64,000 nt of DNA from an uncultured Devosia sp. (GCF_946479885.1 NZ_CAMLHM010000001.1:330545-394544); one strand, 5' to 3'. Positions 16,092 to 24,936 are shown, counted from the first letter of the stretch. The notes: generated by a model from the sequence alone, not told the origin. Numbers and translations are program-made.

Positions 16092-16795
16092 ACCAGCAAC
16101 TCTCTCGAGCCGAGATCACGGAGACGCCGATCTTGCGCTTTGCCGGCCACAATTTCGAACCTCTGCCCTCGGGCGGTCTCTACTGGCACAGCCAGCAGAC
16201 GCTGCTGGTCGCGGACCTGCATTTCGAGAAAATGGCCAGCTTCGCCCGCCGCGGGCAGATGCTGCCGCCCTATGATACCGGCATGACGCTGGCGCGGCTC
16301 GAGGCCGACCTGCGCCGCACCGGCGCACAGCGACTGATCTCGCTGGGCGACAGTTTCCATCGGGCCGATGCCAGCCGTCTGCTCAGCAATGCCGACCGCA
16401 TGCGGCTCGATACGCTGACCGACATGGTCGACTGCATCTGGCTCTCGGGCAATCACGATCCGGCGCCCCATGCCATCGGCGGCACATGCCTGCCGGAGTT
16501 GGCGCTGGCCGGCCTGACCCTCAGCCACGAACCGCAGCGTGGCGCCAGCGGCCTCGTTGCCGGCCACCTGCACCCGGCGGCGCATATCTATATCGACGGG
16601 CGCACGACGCGCCGGCCCTGCTTCGTGCATGACAATCGCCTGATGATCCTGCCGGCCTATGGCGCCTCGACCGGGTCGCTCAACATCCTGTCGCCGGCCT
16701 TTGTCGGCCTATTCCACTGGCCGGCGCTCGAGGTGACCATGCTGGGCAAGGACCGGACCTATCCAGTTAGCCCCAAGCGGCTGGTGCGGGGGTAA
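16088..16795 (+). CDS. pdeM: Ligase-associated DNA damage response endonuclease PdeM
   Basis: A 235-residue calcineurin-like phosphoesterase of the PdeM type. Metal-binding motifs are visible: LLVADLHFEKM (D and H), SLGDSFHR (D), LSGNHDPAP (N and H), LSHEP (H) and AGHLHPAA (H-x-H). It is encoded with an Lhr-type helicase as in the known ligase-associated repair cluster, but the DNA ligase and exonuclease partners are not in this window. The start is TTG at 16088, overlapping the helicase stop as TTGA, so the two proteins are probably translated together. Confidence 0.92.
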   Translation: MNQQLSRAEITETPILRFAGHNFEPLPSGGLYWHSQQTLLVADLHFEKMASFARRGQMLPPYDTGMTLARLEADLRRTGAQRLISLGDSFHRADASRLLSNADRMRLDTLTDMVDCIWLSGNHDPAPHAIGGTCLPELALAGLTLSHEPQRGASGLVAGHLHPAAHIYIDGRTTRRPCFVHDNRLMILPAYGASTGSLNILSPAFVGLFHWPALEVTMLGKDRTYPVSPKRLVRG

Positions 16796-16807
16796 TTCCT
16801 CCTCTCT

Positions 16808-17030
16808 TCCCTTCTCCCCTTGAGGGAGAAGGTGCCCGAAGGGCGGATGAGGGGTCTCTTTCTAAGCGTCTGGCATGGGATGGCGCGCCATTCGAGCGCA
16901 GCTCTCATGGCCTTCTCGCCTCAAATCGCTCCACTGGAGCGATTTGCCCTTCGGGACGGCTCGAAGACCCCTCACCCTGACATTTCTGCTGAACGCAGAA
17001 ATGTCGTCCCTCTCCCTCAAGGGGAGAGGG
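16808..17030. repeat. Mosaic intergenic palindromic element, copy 2
   Basis: The same outer arms as copy 1 enclose a longer interior. It holds an 11-bp inverted repeat AAATCGCTCCA-C-TGGAGCGATTT (about 16923-16945) and an 11-bp hairpin GACATTTCTGC-TGAAC-GCAGAAATGTC (16979-17005). The element fills nearly all of the gap between pdeM and the end of the TIGR02186 gene. Confidence 0.75.
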
Positions 17031-17049
17031 CAGAAGTGCGCGACATTTC

Positions 17050-17811
17050 CTACCGCCGGAACAGCACGCCGCCCAGCCAGCCGGTGAACAGCGCCAGGAC
17101 CACGCAGATCACGCCATAGAGCAGCGGCTGCTGCACGGCGGAGAGGGCGAGGAACCGCTCGAAGCCGATCTTGCGCACCGAGAAGCCCTCGGACTTGCGG
17201 GCGATGATCTCGCCATTCTTGAACACATAGGTCAGGGCCAGGTAGGGACCGGGCGGGGCATTGCTGGGGAGCGTCAAGCGCGCCGAATAGAAGTTCTCGG
17301 CCGGAAAGTTGACGCCGTTTTCCTGGACACCGAACAGGCCCTGCTCGGTCATCAGCCGCACCAGCTCGCGGCCGAAGACGGCGCCCTTCCACCAGTCGTC
17401 GCTGCTGGCCGCCAGGGTGTGGGATTCGGGCAGGATGAAATTGGTGGTGAGCGTGGTCACATCTGTGATGTCGGTCAGCCGGGCACTCGACAGGACATGG
17501 AAATAGCTCGGAAAGTTCTTGAACTCGACCTGGTCGGTATTGAGCCAGATGCCCAGCACATTGGTCTTTTGCCGGGCGACACGCGTCTGCGTCGGGCCCA
17601 GCACGACCACCACGACATGAAAGGGGCCGGTGACGAATTTCTGGTCGGAGCCGGCATCGGGGATGATGGTGCCGAAGAAGTTCATCCGCTCGCCATCGAA
17701 GCTCGAGGTGATCTCCACGCTGTCGTTGGACACCTGCGACACCAGCCGCTCGGCCTGGGCCGGCGCAACGAGCGCCAGCAACACGGCCAGCATGAGCAGC
17801 AGCCGGCTCAC
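17050..17811 (-). CDS. TIGR02186 family exported/membrane protein
   Basis: A 253-residue protein encoded directly after a TSUP exporter, as in many alphaproteobacteria. It has an N-terminal signal-like helix (LLLMLAVLLALVAPAQA), then a beta-rich periplasmic region containing SSFDGERMNFFG, VVVVLGP and LWLNTDQVEF-like runs. A C-terminal membrane helix (LLYGVICVVLALFTGWLGGVLF) follows. Function unknown; pairing with the transporter suggests an accessory role in sulfur-compound or organic-anion export. The start is GTG at 17811, overlapping the TSUP stop (GTGA). Confidence 0.82.
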   Translation of the reverse strand: MSRLLLMLAVLLALVAPAQAERLVSQVSNDSVEITSSFDGERMNFFGTIIPDAGSDQKFVTGPFHVVVVVLGPTQTRVARQKTNVLGIWLNTDQVEFKNFPSYFHVLSSARLTDITDVTTLTTNFILPESHTLAASSDDWWKGAVFGRELVRLMTEQGLFGVQENGVNFPAENFYSARLTLPSNAPPGPYLALTYVFKNGEIIARKSEGFSVRKIGFERFLALSAVQQPLLYGVICVVLALFTGWLGGVLFRR

Positions 17812-18734
17812 TGCTTGATCCCCAGGACGGCCATGCTGAAAACGTCGGCAGGCGCCAATATCAACGAGAGGCCAAAGCGGATAGCCACGGCCAGCACCAG
17901 CAGCGCCAGCAGGCCACGCAGTTGCTCGCCGCGCAGGTATTTGCCGGCCGACGCACCGAACTGGGCACCGGCGGTGCCGCCCACCATCAGGCAGAAGGCC
18001 AGCAGGATATCGACGCTCTGGCTTTGCACGGCGTGCAGGATCGTCGTCGCGGCCATCATGGCCACCACCTGCGCCAGCGAGGTGCCGATGACCACATTGC
18101 CGGGCACCCGCAGCAGGTAAACCAGAGCGGGCACCATGATGAAGCCGCCACCAATGCCCAGCAGCGAGCCGACGAAACCGATGAAGAGGCCAATGATCAG
18201 CACCGGCAGTACGCTGATATAGAGGCGCGATTTCTTGAACCGCACGCGCATCGGCAGGCCGTGGATCCAGTTGTGCTGGTTGGGCAGGCGCTCGCGCACC
18301 ACGATGCCCTTGCGCTGCTTGAGAATGGCGCGAGTGGATTCGACCAGCATCAGAGTGCCGACCGAGCCGAGCAGGACCAAAAAGCCGAACGAAATGAAGA
18401 AATCGAGCTGACCGGCATCGCGCAGCAGGGCAAAGGTCGCGACGCCACCAAAGGCGCCAAGCACGCCTGACAGCACCAGATAGAGCGCCAGATGCAGGTC
18501 GACCGCGCCGCGTCGATAATGCGCCAGGGCCCCTGATGTCGAAGCAGCCACCACCTGGCCGGTCACCGAGGCCACGGCGACAGGGGCCGGAACGCCCGAA
18601 AAGATCAGCAGCGGGGTGAGCAGAAAGCCGCCGCCAACGCCGAACAGACCCGACAGAAAGCCGACGGCCCCTCCGATCCCCACGAGAAAGAAGAGGTTCA
18701 CGGATAGCTCGGCGATCGGCAGGTAGATCTGCAA
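17808..18734 (-). CDS. Sulfite exporter TauE/SafE (TSUP) family permease
   Basis: A 308-residue inner-membrane transporter with about eight helices. The two TSUP repeats are visible as GFLSGLFGVGGGFLLTPLL and GFVGSLLGIGGGFIMVPAL. The family moves sulfite, sulfoacetate or other small organosulfur or organic anions. The start is probably TTG at 18734, giving the conserved N-terminus QIYLPIAELSVN; an ATG 60 bases upstream would add residues not typical of homologs. It is cotranscribed and translationally coupled with the TIGR02186 protein. Confidence 0.87.
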   Translation of the reverse strand: MQIYLPIAELSVNLFFLVGIGGAVGFLSGLFGVGGGFLLTPLLIFSGVPAPVAVASVTGQVVAASTSGALAHYRRGAVDLHLALYLVLSGVLGAFGGVATFALLRDAGQLDFFISFGFLVLLGSVGTLMLVESTRAILKQRKGIVVRERLPNQHNWIHGLPMRVRFKKSRLYISVLPVLIIGLFIGFVGSLLGIGGGFIMVPALVYLLRVPGNVVIGTSLAQVVAMMAATTILHAVQSQSVDILLAFCLMVGGTAGAQFGASAGKYLRGEQLRGLLALLVLAVAIRFGLSLILAPADVFSMAVLGIKQ

Positions 18735-18797
18735 GATCCTGATCCGTTTGGAATTGACTATGCCGCACGACCTTACAGGACCGTACGTCAACAATAG

Positions 18798-18833
18798 GTC
18801 AAAGGTTCCCGTCTTGCGGCGGAAACCTTTGAC
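18798..18833 (-). terminator. Possible terminator after the PodJ-like gene
   Basis: GTCAAAGGTT and AACCTTTGAC form a 10-bp stem around a 16-base loop that contains further CCG/CGG pairing. It lies about 70 bp past the stop of the long PodJ-like gene and upstream of the TSUP start. On the minus strand the stem is followed by CTATTGTTG, only partly T-rich, so termination may be weak. It could alternatively be an operator for the TSUP gene. Confidence 0.45.
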
Positions 18834-18901
18834 AGCACGGACTTATGACCCGGTCAGGGCGGTGTCAAACGACAGTTCCATGTCGGACGGCCTGACGGCC
18901 G

Positions 18902-21900
18902 TCAGACGGGCTGGCTGCCCAGCACGGCGAGCAGGCGCGGATTGACGGCGCCGCTTTCGTTCATGCCCGTGCCGCGTTCGAAGGCCTTGATGGCTTCGGC
19001 AGTCTTGGGTCCGGCCAGGCCGTCGGGCACGCCGATATCGAAGCCGAGCTTGCCCAGCACCAACTGCACCTTGGACACCACGTCCTTGGTGGTGATGACC
19101 TCGCCCGGATCAAAGCTGGGCGACCAGGTGCCCAGCGGGGCAAAGTTGGCGGCCAGGTCGATCGGCTCGGCCTTCCAGAGCTTGACCTCGTCACTGACCC
19201 GACCCACAGCTTCAGCCGTCAGCGACTTGGCAATGTCGTCGCGGGCCTTGGCGGCATCGGCATCACCATTGAGGGCGGCGAGCGCGAACCACTTATAGGA
19301 CTGCTCGAAATCCTGTTCGACGCCGAGCCCGCGGGCATAGAGCATCCCGAGGTTGAACTGGCTATCGGTCATGCCGCGGGCGGCAGCCTGGGCAAACCAC
19401 TCGGCCGCCGAATCAAACTGCTGCTCGCCAAGCTGACCACCGGCATAGAGGGCGGCCAGATTGTGCATGGCCATGCGGTTGCCGGCCTCGGCGCCGCGCT
19501 GGTACCAGAGCTTGGCGACCTCGAAATCCTTGTCGACGCCCTGCCCGGCCTCATAGAGGTTGCCGATCCTATATTGAGCGGGAACGAAGCCCTGCGCCGC
19601 GGACCGCTCGTACCACTTGGCGGCCTCGACATAGTCCTGGGTGATGGCGCGACCTTCGGTATAGATGGCGCCGATTTCGAACTGCGCGCGCGCGTCGCCA
19701 CCGGCGGCAGCCTGGCGCAGCTCCAGCGGGCCGACGCCATCCGGCGGCAGCTCGAAGGTGACGGCGGCATCGGCATTGGGGCCGGGAATGCTGCCGGTGA
19801 CATCGGGCACGATTTCGGTCGGCACATCGGTGGGCACGGCAGTGGTGCCACCGGTGCCCGGCAATGCGGCGAGCGTGGGGGGCATCGGCGTGGCGGCGGC
19901 AGCCCGGGTGAAGCTCATGGGCTGGTTGGGATTGATCGAGGCCGTCGTCGTGCCATCGATCATGTCGATGACGCGGGGCTCGGGGCGAACCAGGGAAACG
20001 TCGTCGGTCGCCGACGGGGTTGCCGACGGCTGCTCCGTCGTCTGCGTGGCCGGCGCCTCGGGGGCACGTGTCGCGGCCATGCGCTGCATGACCAGGTTCA
20101 GGGCCAGCATCGAGACCGCAACCAGCACTGCCGTCAGCAGCAGCGGGCGGCGATGACGAGCCAGGAAGCTCCTGGTTTCGACCGGTGCGTCGCCTTCGGC
20201 GCCGAAGGTGGGCGCCACGGCTGGTGCATCGGCCGCACTGGCTTTCTTGACCTTGGCGGGCTTGGCCGGCTTTTCGGGTTTGATCTCGGCCTGCGGCGGC
20301 GAGTCGGCGATTGCTGCCGCCGGAGCCGAACCCGGCATGACACGGGCCAGGGCGCGGCCAATCAGCGAATTGCCGGACGATGCAGCGGCGGAAGCGGGAG
20401 CCTCCTGGCGCGCCCGTTGGGCACGCCGGGCGGCGGCGACGAAGGTGCTGGTGTTGCTCTGGCTGACCGGCGTTTCCACCTGCGGCACCGACATTGCCGG
20501 CGGCACGAAAGGATCGAGGCTCGATTGAGGACGGGGCGGGCGCTCGGCACTGCTCGGATCAAAGACCGGGCGGCCGGCGACCGGGGGCGGCTCGCTGGCC
20601 GGAACCTGTGGGCGCGCGGCGGCCTTGGCGTCCAGTGCCGCACGCACGGGACCGGCATCCTTGAAGCCGGGATCGACCAGGGGCGCCTCGTCGGCGGGAT
20701 TGGCCGGCATGGAATCGCTCTTGGCGGCGGACTTTGGCCCTGCCAGCGCGGTCAGAATAGCGTCGAACCTGGCGCGATCTTCCGGCTCTTCCGCAACGGC
20801 GGGGGGCGTGGGGGCCGGCGCGGCGTTGCGGTCCTGGCGACCGCTGAGCACGGCTTCGAGCCGGGTCAGGCGTTCGGCGGTGTCCTTGCCGGCGGTGTTG
20901 AAGAGTGCGGCCATGCGCTTTTCCAGCGCAACAATGCCGTCCTCGCTCATGCCGTTCGCGGGGGCAGCTGACCTGGCCACCGCTTCGGACGTGCGCTCGG
21001 CTACAAGGGCCGCCAGTGTCTCGTAGTCCGGGGTCTTGCCGGCAGATTTGATCAGCCCGGCCAGCCGCTCTTCGATGCTCTTGAGACTGTCGGGGCCGAA
21101 CATGGCGACCGGCGCCGGGGCCTTGCGGGTCACCGCGTCGCTGGTGCGCTCGGCGACCAGGGTCGCCATGGCTTCGAGATCGGCCGGGTCGGATGGGGTC
21201 GAATAGAGTTTGGCCAGGCTATTGAGCTGGTTGCCGGTATCGTCCATCCGGGCCATCAGCAGCTTGAGCTGGTTCTCGACCTGGCTGGAGTCGGCGGTCG
21301 GCACCATGCGGTCAGACAGCGCTTCGATCTGGCTCTCGATACGCAGGAAGCGCGGCTCCATGCCTGAGATCACCGCGTCGCGCAGCGAGGCGATGTCCTG
21401 CTTGAGGCCGGCAACATCGCCATTGGCGGCGTCGAAACCACCGATGCGGGCGGCAAGCGCGTCGACCTTGGCCATAAGCGCGCCGGGCGCGGCTTCGCGA
21501 TCTTTCATCGCCTGGGTGAAGGCGGACATTTCCGAGGTCAGGCGCTCGAAGTCGCCCGATGACAGAGCGACGTTCTTTTCGATCGCGTCGATACGATCGT
21601 AGACGTTGCGGACGCCCTTTTCGATGGCGTGCATGGCCGGCGCCAGGGCGGCCGCGCCCTTGTCGGGTTCGGCCTTGCGTTCTTCGCGCGCGATCTCGCG
21701 CTCCATCTGCTGGGCCTGCAATTCGGCCAGCTTGCCCACCGTCGCCGATACGTCATCGAGCCGGTTGTTGATAGCCGAAAGGTCGACGCGCGGGCCGCTT
21801 TCGATGAGACTGGCCAGGGCGCCAATCTGGGCTTCGAGGCGCTTGACCTGACCGGTCTCGCCAACCGCGCCCGCCAGCAATTCGACCACATGGGTCAGCT

Positions 21901-22414
21901 GTTCGACCTGCGCGGCGACTTCGCGCACGCTGCCATTGCCCGAGCGTTGCGACTTGAGCTCGCCTTCAAGGCGCTCGAGGCGGCCCGAGAGCCCGCCAAC
22001 CAGCGAACTCAGCTCGCGGAATTCAGGCATGTCCCGGGGCCGGCGGCCAAGGGCAGCGGCCGGGGCGGACATCTGCCGCCCGCGAATCTCGGCAATGGCG
22101 CTGGTCAGCTCGTCCTGGTCGGCGTGGAATTGACCCAGGTCGTCGCGTTCGCTGAAGCGGTCGACTGCACGCTTGACCGTGCGCAGGGCTTCGCGGCGGC
22201 GCACCGCCGGCTCGGGGCCGACCACCTGATCGCGCAGATTGCGCACCCGTCGGGCGAGACCCGACAGTGCCGGTTCTTCAGGCTCCTGTTGGGCATAGCG
22301 CCCTTCCACCTGATCGAGCAGGGCAACCAGTTCGCCGCGCAGGGCCTGCCATTCGCCGGCCTGCGGTTCCGCGGCCGGGTCGGACATTTCCGTGGGTTGA
22401 TAGGCGCGGGCCAT
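18902..22414 (-). CDS. PodJ-like polar localization factor with Sel1 repeats and peptidoglycan-binding domain
   Basis: A 1170-residue protein. Residues about 1-560 are charged and rich in heptad-like coiled coil. A Pro/Ala-rich linker follows, then a single membrane helix at about 755-775 (LLLTAVLVAVSMLALNLVM). The periplasmic part has four Sel1 repeats (about 905-1065, such as EAAKWYERSAAQGFVPAQYR) and a peptidoglycan-binding domain (about 1110-1168). This coiled coil, TM, Sel1 and PG-binding order matches Caulobacter PodJ, which marks the pole for flagellum, pili and holdfast assembly. Function in this organism is inferred from architecture. The ATG at 22414 has AGGGAC upstream. Confidence 0.82.
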   Translation of the reverse strand: MARAYQPTEMSDPAAEPQAGEWQALRGELVALLDQVEGRYAQQEPEEPALSGLARRVRNLRDQVVGPEPAVRRREALRTVKRAVDRFSERDDLGQFHADQDELTSAIAEIRGRQMSAPAAALGRRPRDMPEFRELSSLVGGLSGRLERLEGELKSQRSGNGSVREVAAQVEQLTHVVELLAGAVGETGQVKRLEAQIGALASLIESGPRVDLSAINNRLDDVSATVGKLAELQAQQMEREIAREERKAEPDKGAAALAPAMHAIEKGVRNVYDRIDAIEKNVALSSGDFERLTSEMSAFTQAMKDREAAPGALMAKVDALAARIGGFDAANGDVAGLKQDIASLRDAVISGMEPRFLRIESQIEALSDRMVPTADSSQVENQLKLLMARMDDTGNQLNSLAKLYSTPSDPADLEAMATLVAERTSDAVTRKAPAPVAMFGPDSLKSIEERLAGLIKSAGKTPDYETLAALVAERTSEAVARSAAPANGMSEDGIVALEKRMAALFNTAGKDTAERLTRLEAVLSGRQDRNAAPAPTPPAVAEEPEDRARFDAILTALAGPKSAAKSDSMPANPADEAPLVDPGFKDAGPVRAALDAKAAARPQVPASEPPPVAGRPVFDPSSAERPPRPQSSLDPFVPPAMSVPQVETPVSQSNTSTFVAAARRAQRARQEAPASAAASSGNSLIGRALARVMPGSAPAAAIADSPPQAEIKPEKPAKPAKVKKASAADAPAVAPTFGAEGDAPVETRSFLARHRRPLLLTAVLVAVSMLALNLVMQRMAATRAPEAPATQTTEQPSATPSATDDVSLVRPEPRVIDMIDGTTTASINPNQPMSFTRAAAATPMPPTLAALPGTGGTTAVPTDVPTEIVPDVTGSIPGPNADAAVTFELPPDGVGPLELRQAAAGGDARAQFEIGAIYTEGRAITQDYVEAAKWYERSAAQGFVPAQYRIGNLYEAGQGVDKDFEVAKLWYQRGAEAGNRMAMHNLAALYAGGQLGEQQFDSAAEWFAQAAARGMTDSQFNLGMLYARGLGVEQDFEQSYKWFALAALNGDADAAKARDDIAKSLTAEAVGRVSDEVKLWKAEPIDLAANFAPLGTWSPSFDPGEVITTKDVVSKVQLVLGKLGFDIGVPDGLAGPKTAEAIKAFERGTGMNESGAVNPRLLAVLGSQPV

Positions 22415-22616
22415 GATTTGTCCCTGTCATGAAAAGACGGACTCCGCGCAATTCAGCACGAAGGCATAGCCGTCACTCTTGGGAAAACATGGTAAAGAAC
22501 CCGTTAAGTATTGCCGCAATTTGCGAGAGCCATGGGCTGAAACACCCTATTTCGTAGCATTGTGAAGTCGCCCGATCCGCGCTAGCGCTTGTTGCTTCTC
22601 CGAGGAGTCGTCTCGC
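22415..22616. promoter_or_regulatory. Divergent promoter region with CtrA-like and GANTC sites
   Basis: A 202-bp gap between the PodJ-like gene and a NarL-type regulator. A GANTC site (GACTC at 22440-22444) lies 26 bp before the PodJ-like start. On the minus strand near 22495-22511 is TTAA-N7-TTTAC, one base from the CtrA consensus TTAA-N7-TTAAC. Both fit cell-cycle control of a polar factor but are short motifs. On the plus side GAGGAG precedes the regulator start. Confidence 0.35.
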
Positions 22617-23288
22617 ATGACCCGCCGCCGTATCATCATCGTCGACGATCATCCCCTGTTCCGGGCGGCGCTGCGGCAAACGCTGTCTGGCGGGGACGCG
22701 ACCGTCAGCGTCGAGGAGGCCGGCGATCTCAACGGCCTCAGCGCGGCGCTCGACGCCGACCGCGACTGCGACCTCGTGCTGCTCGATCTCAACATGCCGG
22801 GCGTGCGGGGCTTTTCGGGGCTACTGCTGCTGCGCGCGCAGTATCCCGATATCCCGGTGATGATCATCTCGGCGGTCGAGGACAACACGGTGATCCGGCG
22901 GGCATTCGAGCTGGGCGCGGCCGGATATCTGCACAAGTCGGTGGGCCCGACCGAAATTCGCCGCGCCATCGAGACGGTGCTGTCGGGTGAGGTTTTCGTG
23001 CCCGACGGGACCACGCTTGACGGCGATGACAGTCACACCGCGCTGATGCGCCGGCTATCGACGCTGACGCCGCAGCAGGTGCGGGTGCTGATGATGCTCA
23101 GCGATGGCCTGATGAACAAGCAGATCGCCTATGAGCTCACCATCTCGGAGGCCACGGTCAAGGCGCATGTCTCGGCGATCCTGCAGAAGCTGGATGTCGA
23201 CAGCCGCACCCAGGCCGTGATCGCGGCGGCACGGATCGAGGACGGCCAGTTCGAGGCGCTGTTCTCGATCGGCGCGGCGAAGGCTTAG
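22617..23288 (+). CDS. NarL/FixJ-family response regulator
   Basis: A 223-residue DNA-binding response regulator with a complete receiver: acidic pocket IIIVDDHP, phospho-acceptor Asp57 in LVLLDLNMPG, MIISAVE and LHKS. The C-terminal LuxR-type helix-turn-helix begins LTPQQVRVLMMLSDGLMNKQIA, with recognition helix SEATVKAHVSAILQKL. No kinase gene is adjacent, so it is an orphan here. GAGGAG 11 bases upstream fixes the ATG at 22617. It diverges from the PodJ-like gene. Confidence 0.92.
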   Translation: MTRRRIIIVDDHPLFRAALRQTLSGGDATVSVEEAGDLNGLSAALDADRDCDLVLLDLNMPGVRGFSGLLLLRAQYPDIPVMIISAVEDNTVIRRAFELGAAGYLHKSVGPTEIRRAIETVLSGEVFVPDGTTLDGDDSHTALMRRLSTLTPQQVRVLMMLSDGLMNKQIAYELTISEATVKAHVSAILQKLDVDSRTQAVIAAARIEDGQFEALFSIGAAKA

Positions 23289-23297
23289 CTTCTGAGA

Positions 23298-23379
23298 CCT
23301 CATGGTGAGCTTGTCGAACCACGAGGTCGGCTCACCCATAGCGCCACGACCTCGTCCCTTCGACAGGCTCAGGATGAGG
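23298..23379. repeat. Dispersed intergenic long-hairpin repeat, copy 2
   Basis: The same two arms as at 8981-9060, in reversed order: CCTCATGGTGAGCTTGTCGA-type arm at 23298-23326 and CCTCGTCCCTTCGACAGGCT-type arm at 23350-23379. It occupies the whole gap between the convergent regulator and pyrD genes and ends one base from the pyrD stop codon, so it may serve as a shared 3' end. Confidence 0.75.
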
Positions 23380-23380
23380 T

Positions 23381-24496
23381 CTACTGCGAGACTGTCGTCT
23401 TGCCCGCCGCCCAGTCGGCGGTCTTCGTGCCCACCAGTTGCCCGATATTGGTCTTGCCCTCGGCGCGCACTGCGGCCACCAGGCCCCGCTTGAGCCTGTC
23501 GAGCAGATCCAAGCCACCAAACACCATGGCCGAATAGAGCTGGATGGCATTGGCGCCGGCTTCGATCTTGGCGAGCGCCGATTGCGGCGAGTGGATACCA
23601 CCCACACCGATAATGGGCAGGGTGCCGACGCGCTGACGCATCTGCGCCAGGCGCTGGGTGGAGAGGTCGAACAGCGGCTTGCCGGACAGGCCACCGGTTT
23701 CGGTCGCATTCTCCATGCCGGCCACCGCATCGCGGGTGATGGTGGTGTTGGAGATGATCAGGCCGTCAAGATCGGTCGCCAGAACCACCGCGGCAATGGC
23801 GTCAAGTGCGGCCTCATCGAGATCGGGGGCGATCTTGAGGAAGACCGGGACGCGGGTCTTGGCCTTGGCCCGGGCGGTCAGGACCTCGCCCAGAAGGCGG
23901 CGCAGGGCCTCATCGGCCTGGAGATTGCGCAGGCCGGGCGTGTTGGGGGAGGAGACATTAACGGTCAGGTAGTCCGCCAGGTCCGCGAAGCGCTTCACCC
24001 CCAGCACGTAATCGGCGACGAAGTCGTTGCTGTCCTTGTTGGCGCCGATATTGACGCCCAACGCCGCCGGTACGCGCTGACCCTTGAGACGCGCGAAGGC
24101 CGCTTCGTGCCCTTCATTGTTGAACCCCATGCGGTTGATGACGCCTTCGGCCGCCCCGACGCGAAACAGGCGCGGCTTGGGATTGCCGACCTGCGGGCGT
24201 GGCGTAACGGTGCCGATCTCGACCATGCCAAAGCCCATGAGAGCCAGCGGACGCGCCACTTCGGCATTCTTGTCGAAACCGGCTGCCATGCCGACCGGGT
24301 TGGTCAGTTCGAGACCGCACAAGGTGGTGCGCAGCTCGGCGCCGTCGGGGTGGCTCTGCTCGGGAGCCAGGCCCAGGCGAAGAGCGGTGATGGTCGCGCC
24401 ATGCGCCGTTTCAGGATCCATCTTGAGCAGCGCTTCGCGGGTCAGGCCCGACAAGGCCGGAATGCGCAACAGTGGCGAGAGGGCGGAGAGGATCAT
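23381..24496 (-). CDS. pyrD: Dihydroorotate dehydrogenase (quinone), class 2
   Basis: Oxidises dihydroorotate to orotate in pyrimidine synthesis, passing electrons to the membrane quinone pool through FMN. The 371-residue length and N-terminal helical segment (LLRIPALSGLTREALLKMDPE) are those of membrane-associated class 2 enzymes. TNPVGMAAGFDKNAE and the catalytic-Ser loop NVSSPNTPGLRNLQ are clear. IKIAPDL-like (LKIAPDLDE), NTT and GVGGI with QLYSAMVF FMN contacts complete the fold. The ATG at 24496 overlaps the stop of the DUF952 gene (ATGA), so the two are cotranscribed. Confidence 0.96.
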   Translation of the reverse strand: MILSALSPLLRIPALSGLTREALLKMDPETAHGATITALRLGLAPEQSHPDGAELRTTLCGLELTNPVGMAAGFDKNAEVARPLALMGFGMVEIGTVTPRPQVGNPKPRLFRVGAAEGVINRMGFNNEGHEAAFARLKGQRVPAALGVNIGANKDSNDFVADYVLGVKRFADLADYLTVNVSSPNTPGLRNLQADEALRRLLGEVLTARAKAKTRVPVFLKIAPDLDEAALDAIAAVVLATDLDGLIISNTTITRDAVAGMENATETGGLSGKPLFDLSTQRLAQMRQRVGTLPIIGVGGIHSPQSALAKIEAGANAIQLYSAMVFGGLDLLDRLKRGLVAAVRAEGKTNIGQLVGTKTADWAAGKTTVSQ

Positions 24497-24849
24497 CGGA
24501 CACCCTCGGGCAAGGTGCAGGAGCCATCGGCGGCGACGCTCAGCGGTGCCTCCCAGGCAATGGCGGAGTTGGGCAGCGGACCACCATAAAGGTGGGGGAA
24601 GAGCGCGCCACCGCGAGACGGCTCCCAGACCAGGCCGGCGCCCAGATCGGCGCTGCGCACTGCTAGCAGCACGAGACCACCCTGCCCGGCGAAGTGCAGG
24701 CGGAGCGTTTCGGCCAACTGCGCGGCGGTCGAGAAATGCATGTAGCCATCGGCGGCGTCTATCGGCATGCCGGCAAAGGTCGGGCCGCCGCGGGACGGTG
24801 CAAAGGCGGCCTCGGTCGCGATCTTGTAGACGAATTGGGGGGTGCTCAT
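24493..24849 (-). CDS. DUF952 domain protein
   Basis: A 118-residue single-domain protein of the DUF952 family, recognisable from VYKIATEAAF near the start, DGYMHFSTAAQLAETLRLHFAG and LGAGLVWEPSRGGALFPHLYG. The family has an ADP-ribosyltransferase-like fold in structural classifications, but no activity is established and I do not infer one. It is first in a two-gene operon with pyrD, an arrangement common in Hyphomicrobiales. Confidence 0.88.
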   Translation of the reverse strand: MSTPQFVYKIATEAAFAPSRGGPTFAGMPIDAADGYMHFSTAAQLAETLRLHFAGQGGLVLLAVRSADLGAGLVWEPSRGGALFPHLYGGPLPNSAIAWEAPLSVAADGSCTLPEGVR

Positions 24850-24936
24850 AAGGCGCGAACCTAATGGCGCCGCCCGGACGCCGCAAGCCGCGCGTGGCGC
24901 AGAAATCCCTTTCCCGCCCGCGGCCGATTTGGCCCT

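Noticed and set aside
17812..18768. Fusion of the TIGR02186 protein with a long upstream frame
   Set aside because: The upstream part lies in a different frame from the TSUP gene and is Arg/Gly-rich shadow sequence. The GTG at 17811 gives a normal signal peptide.
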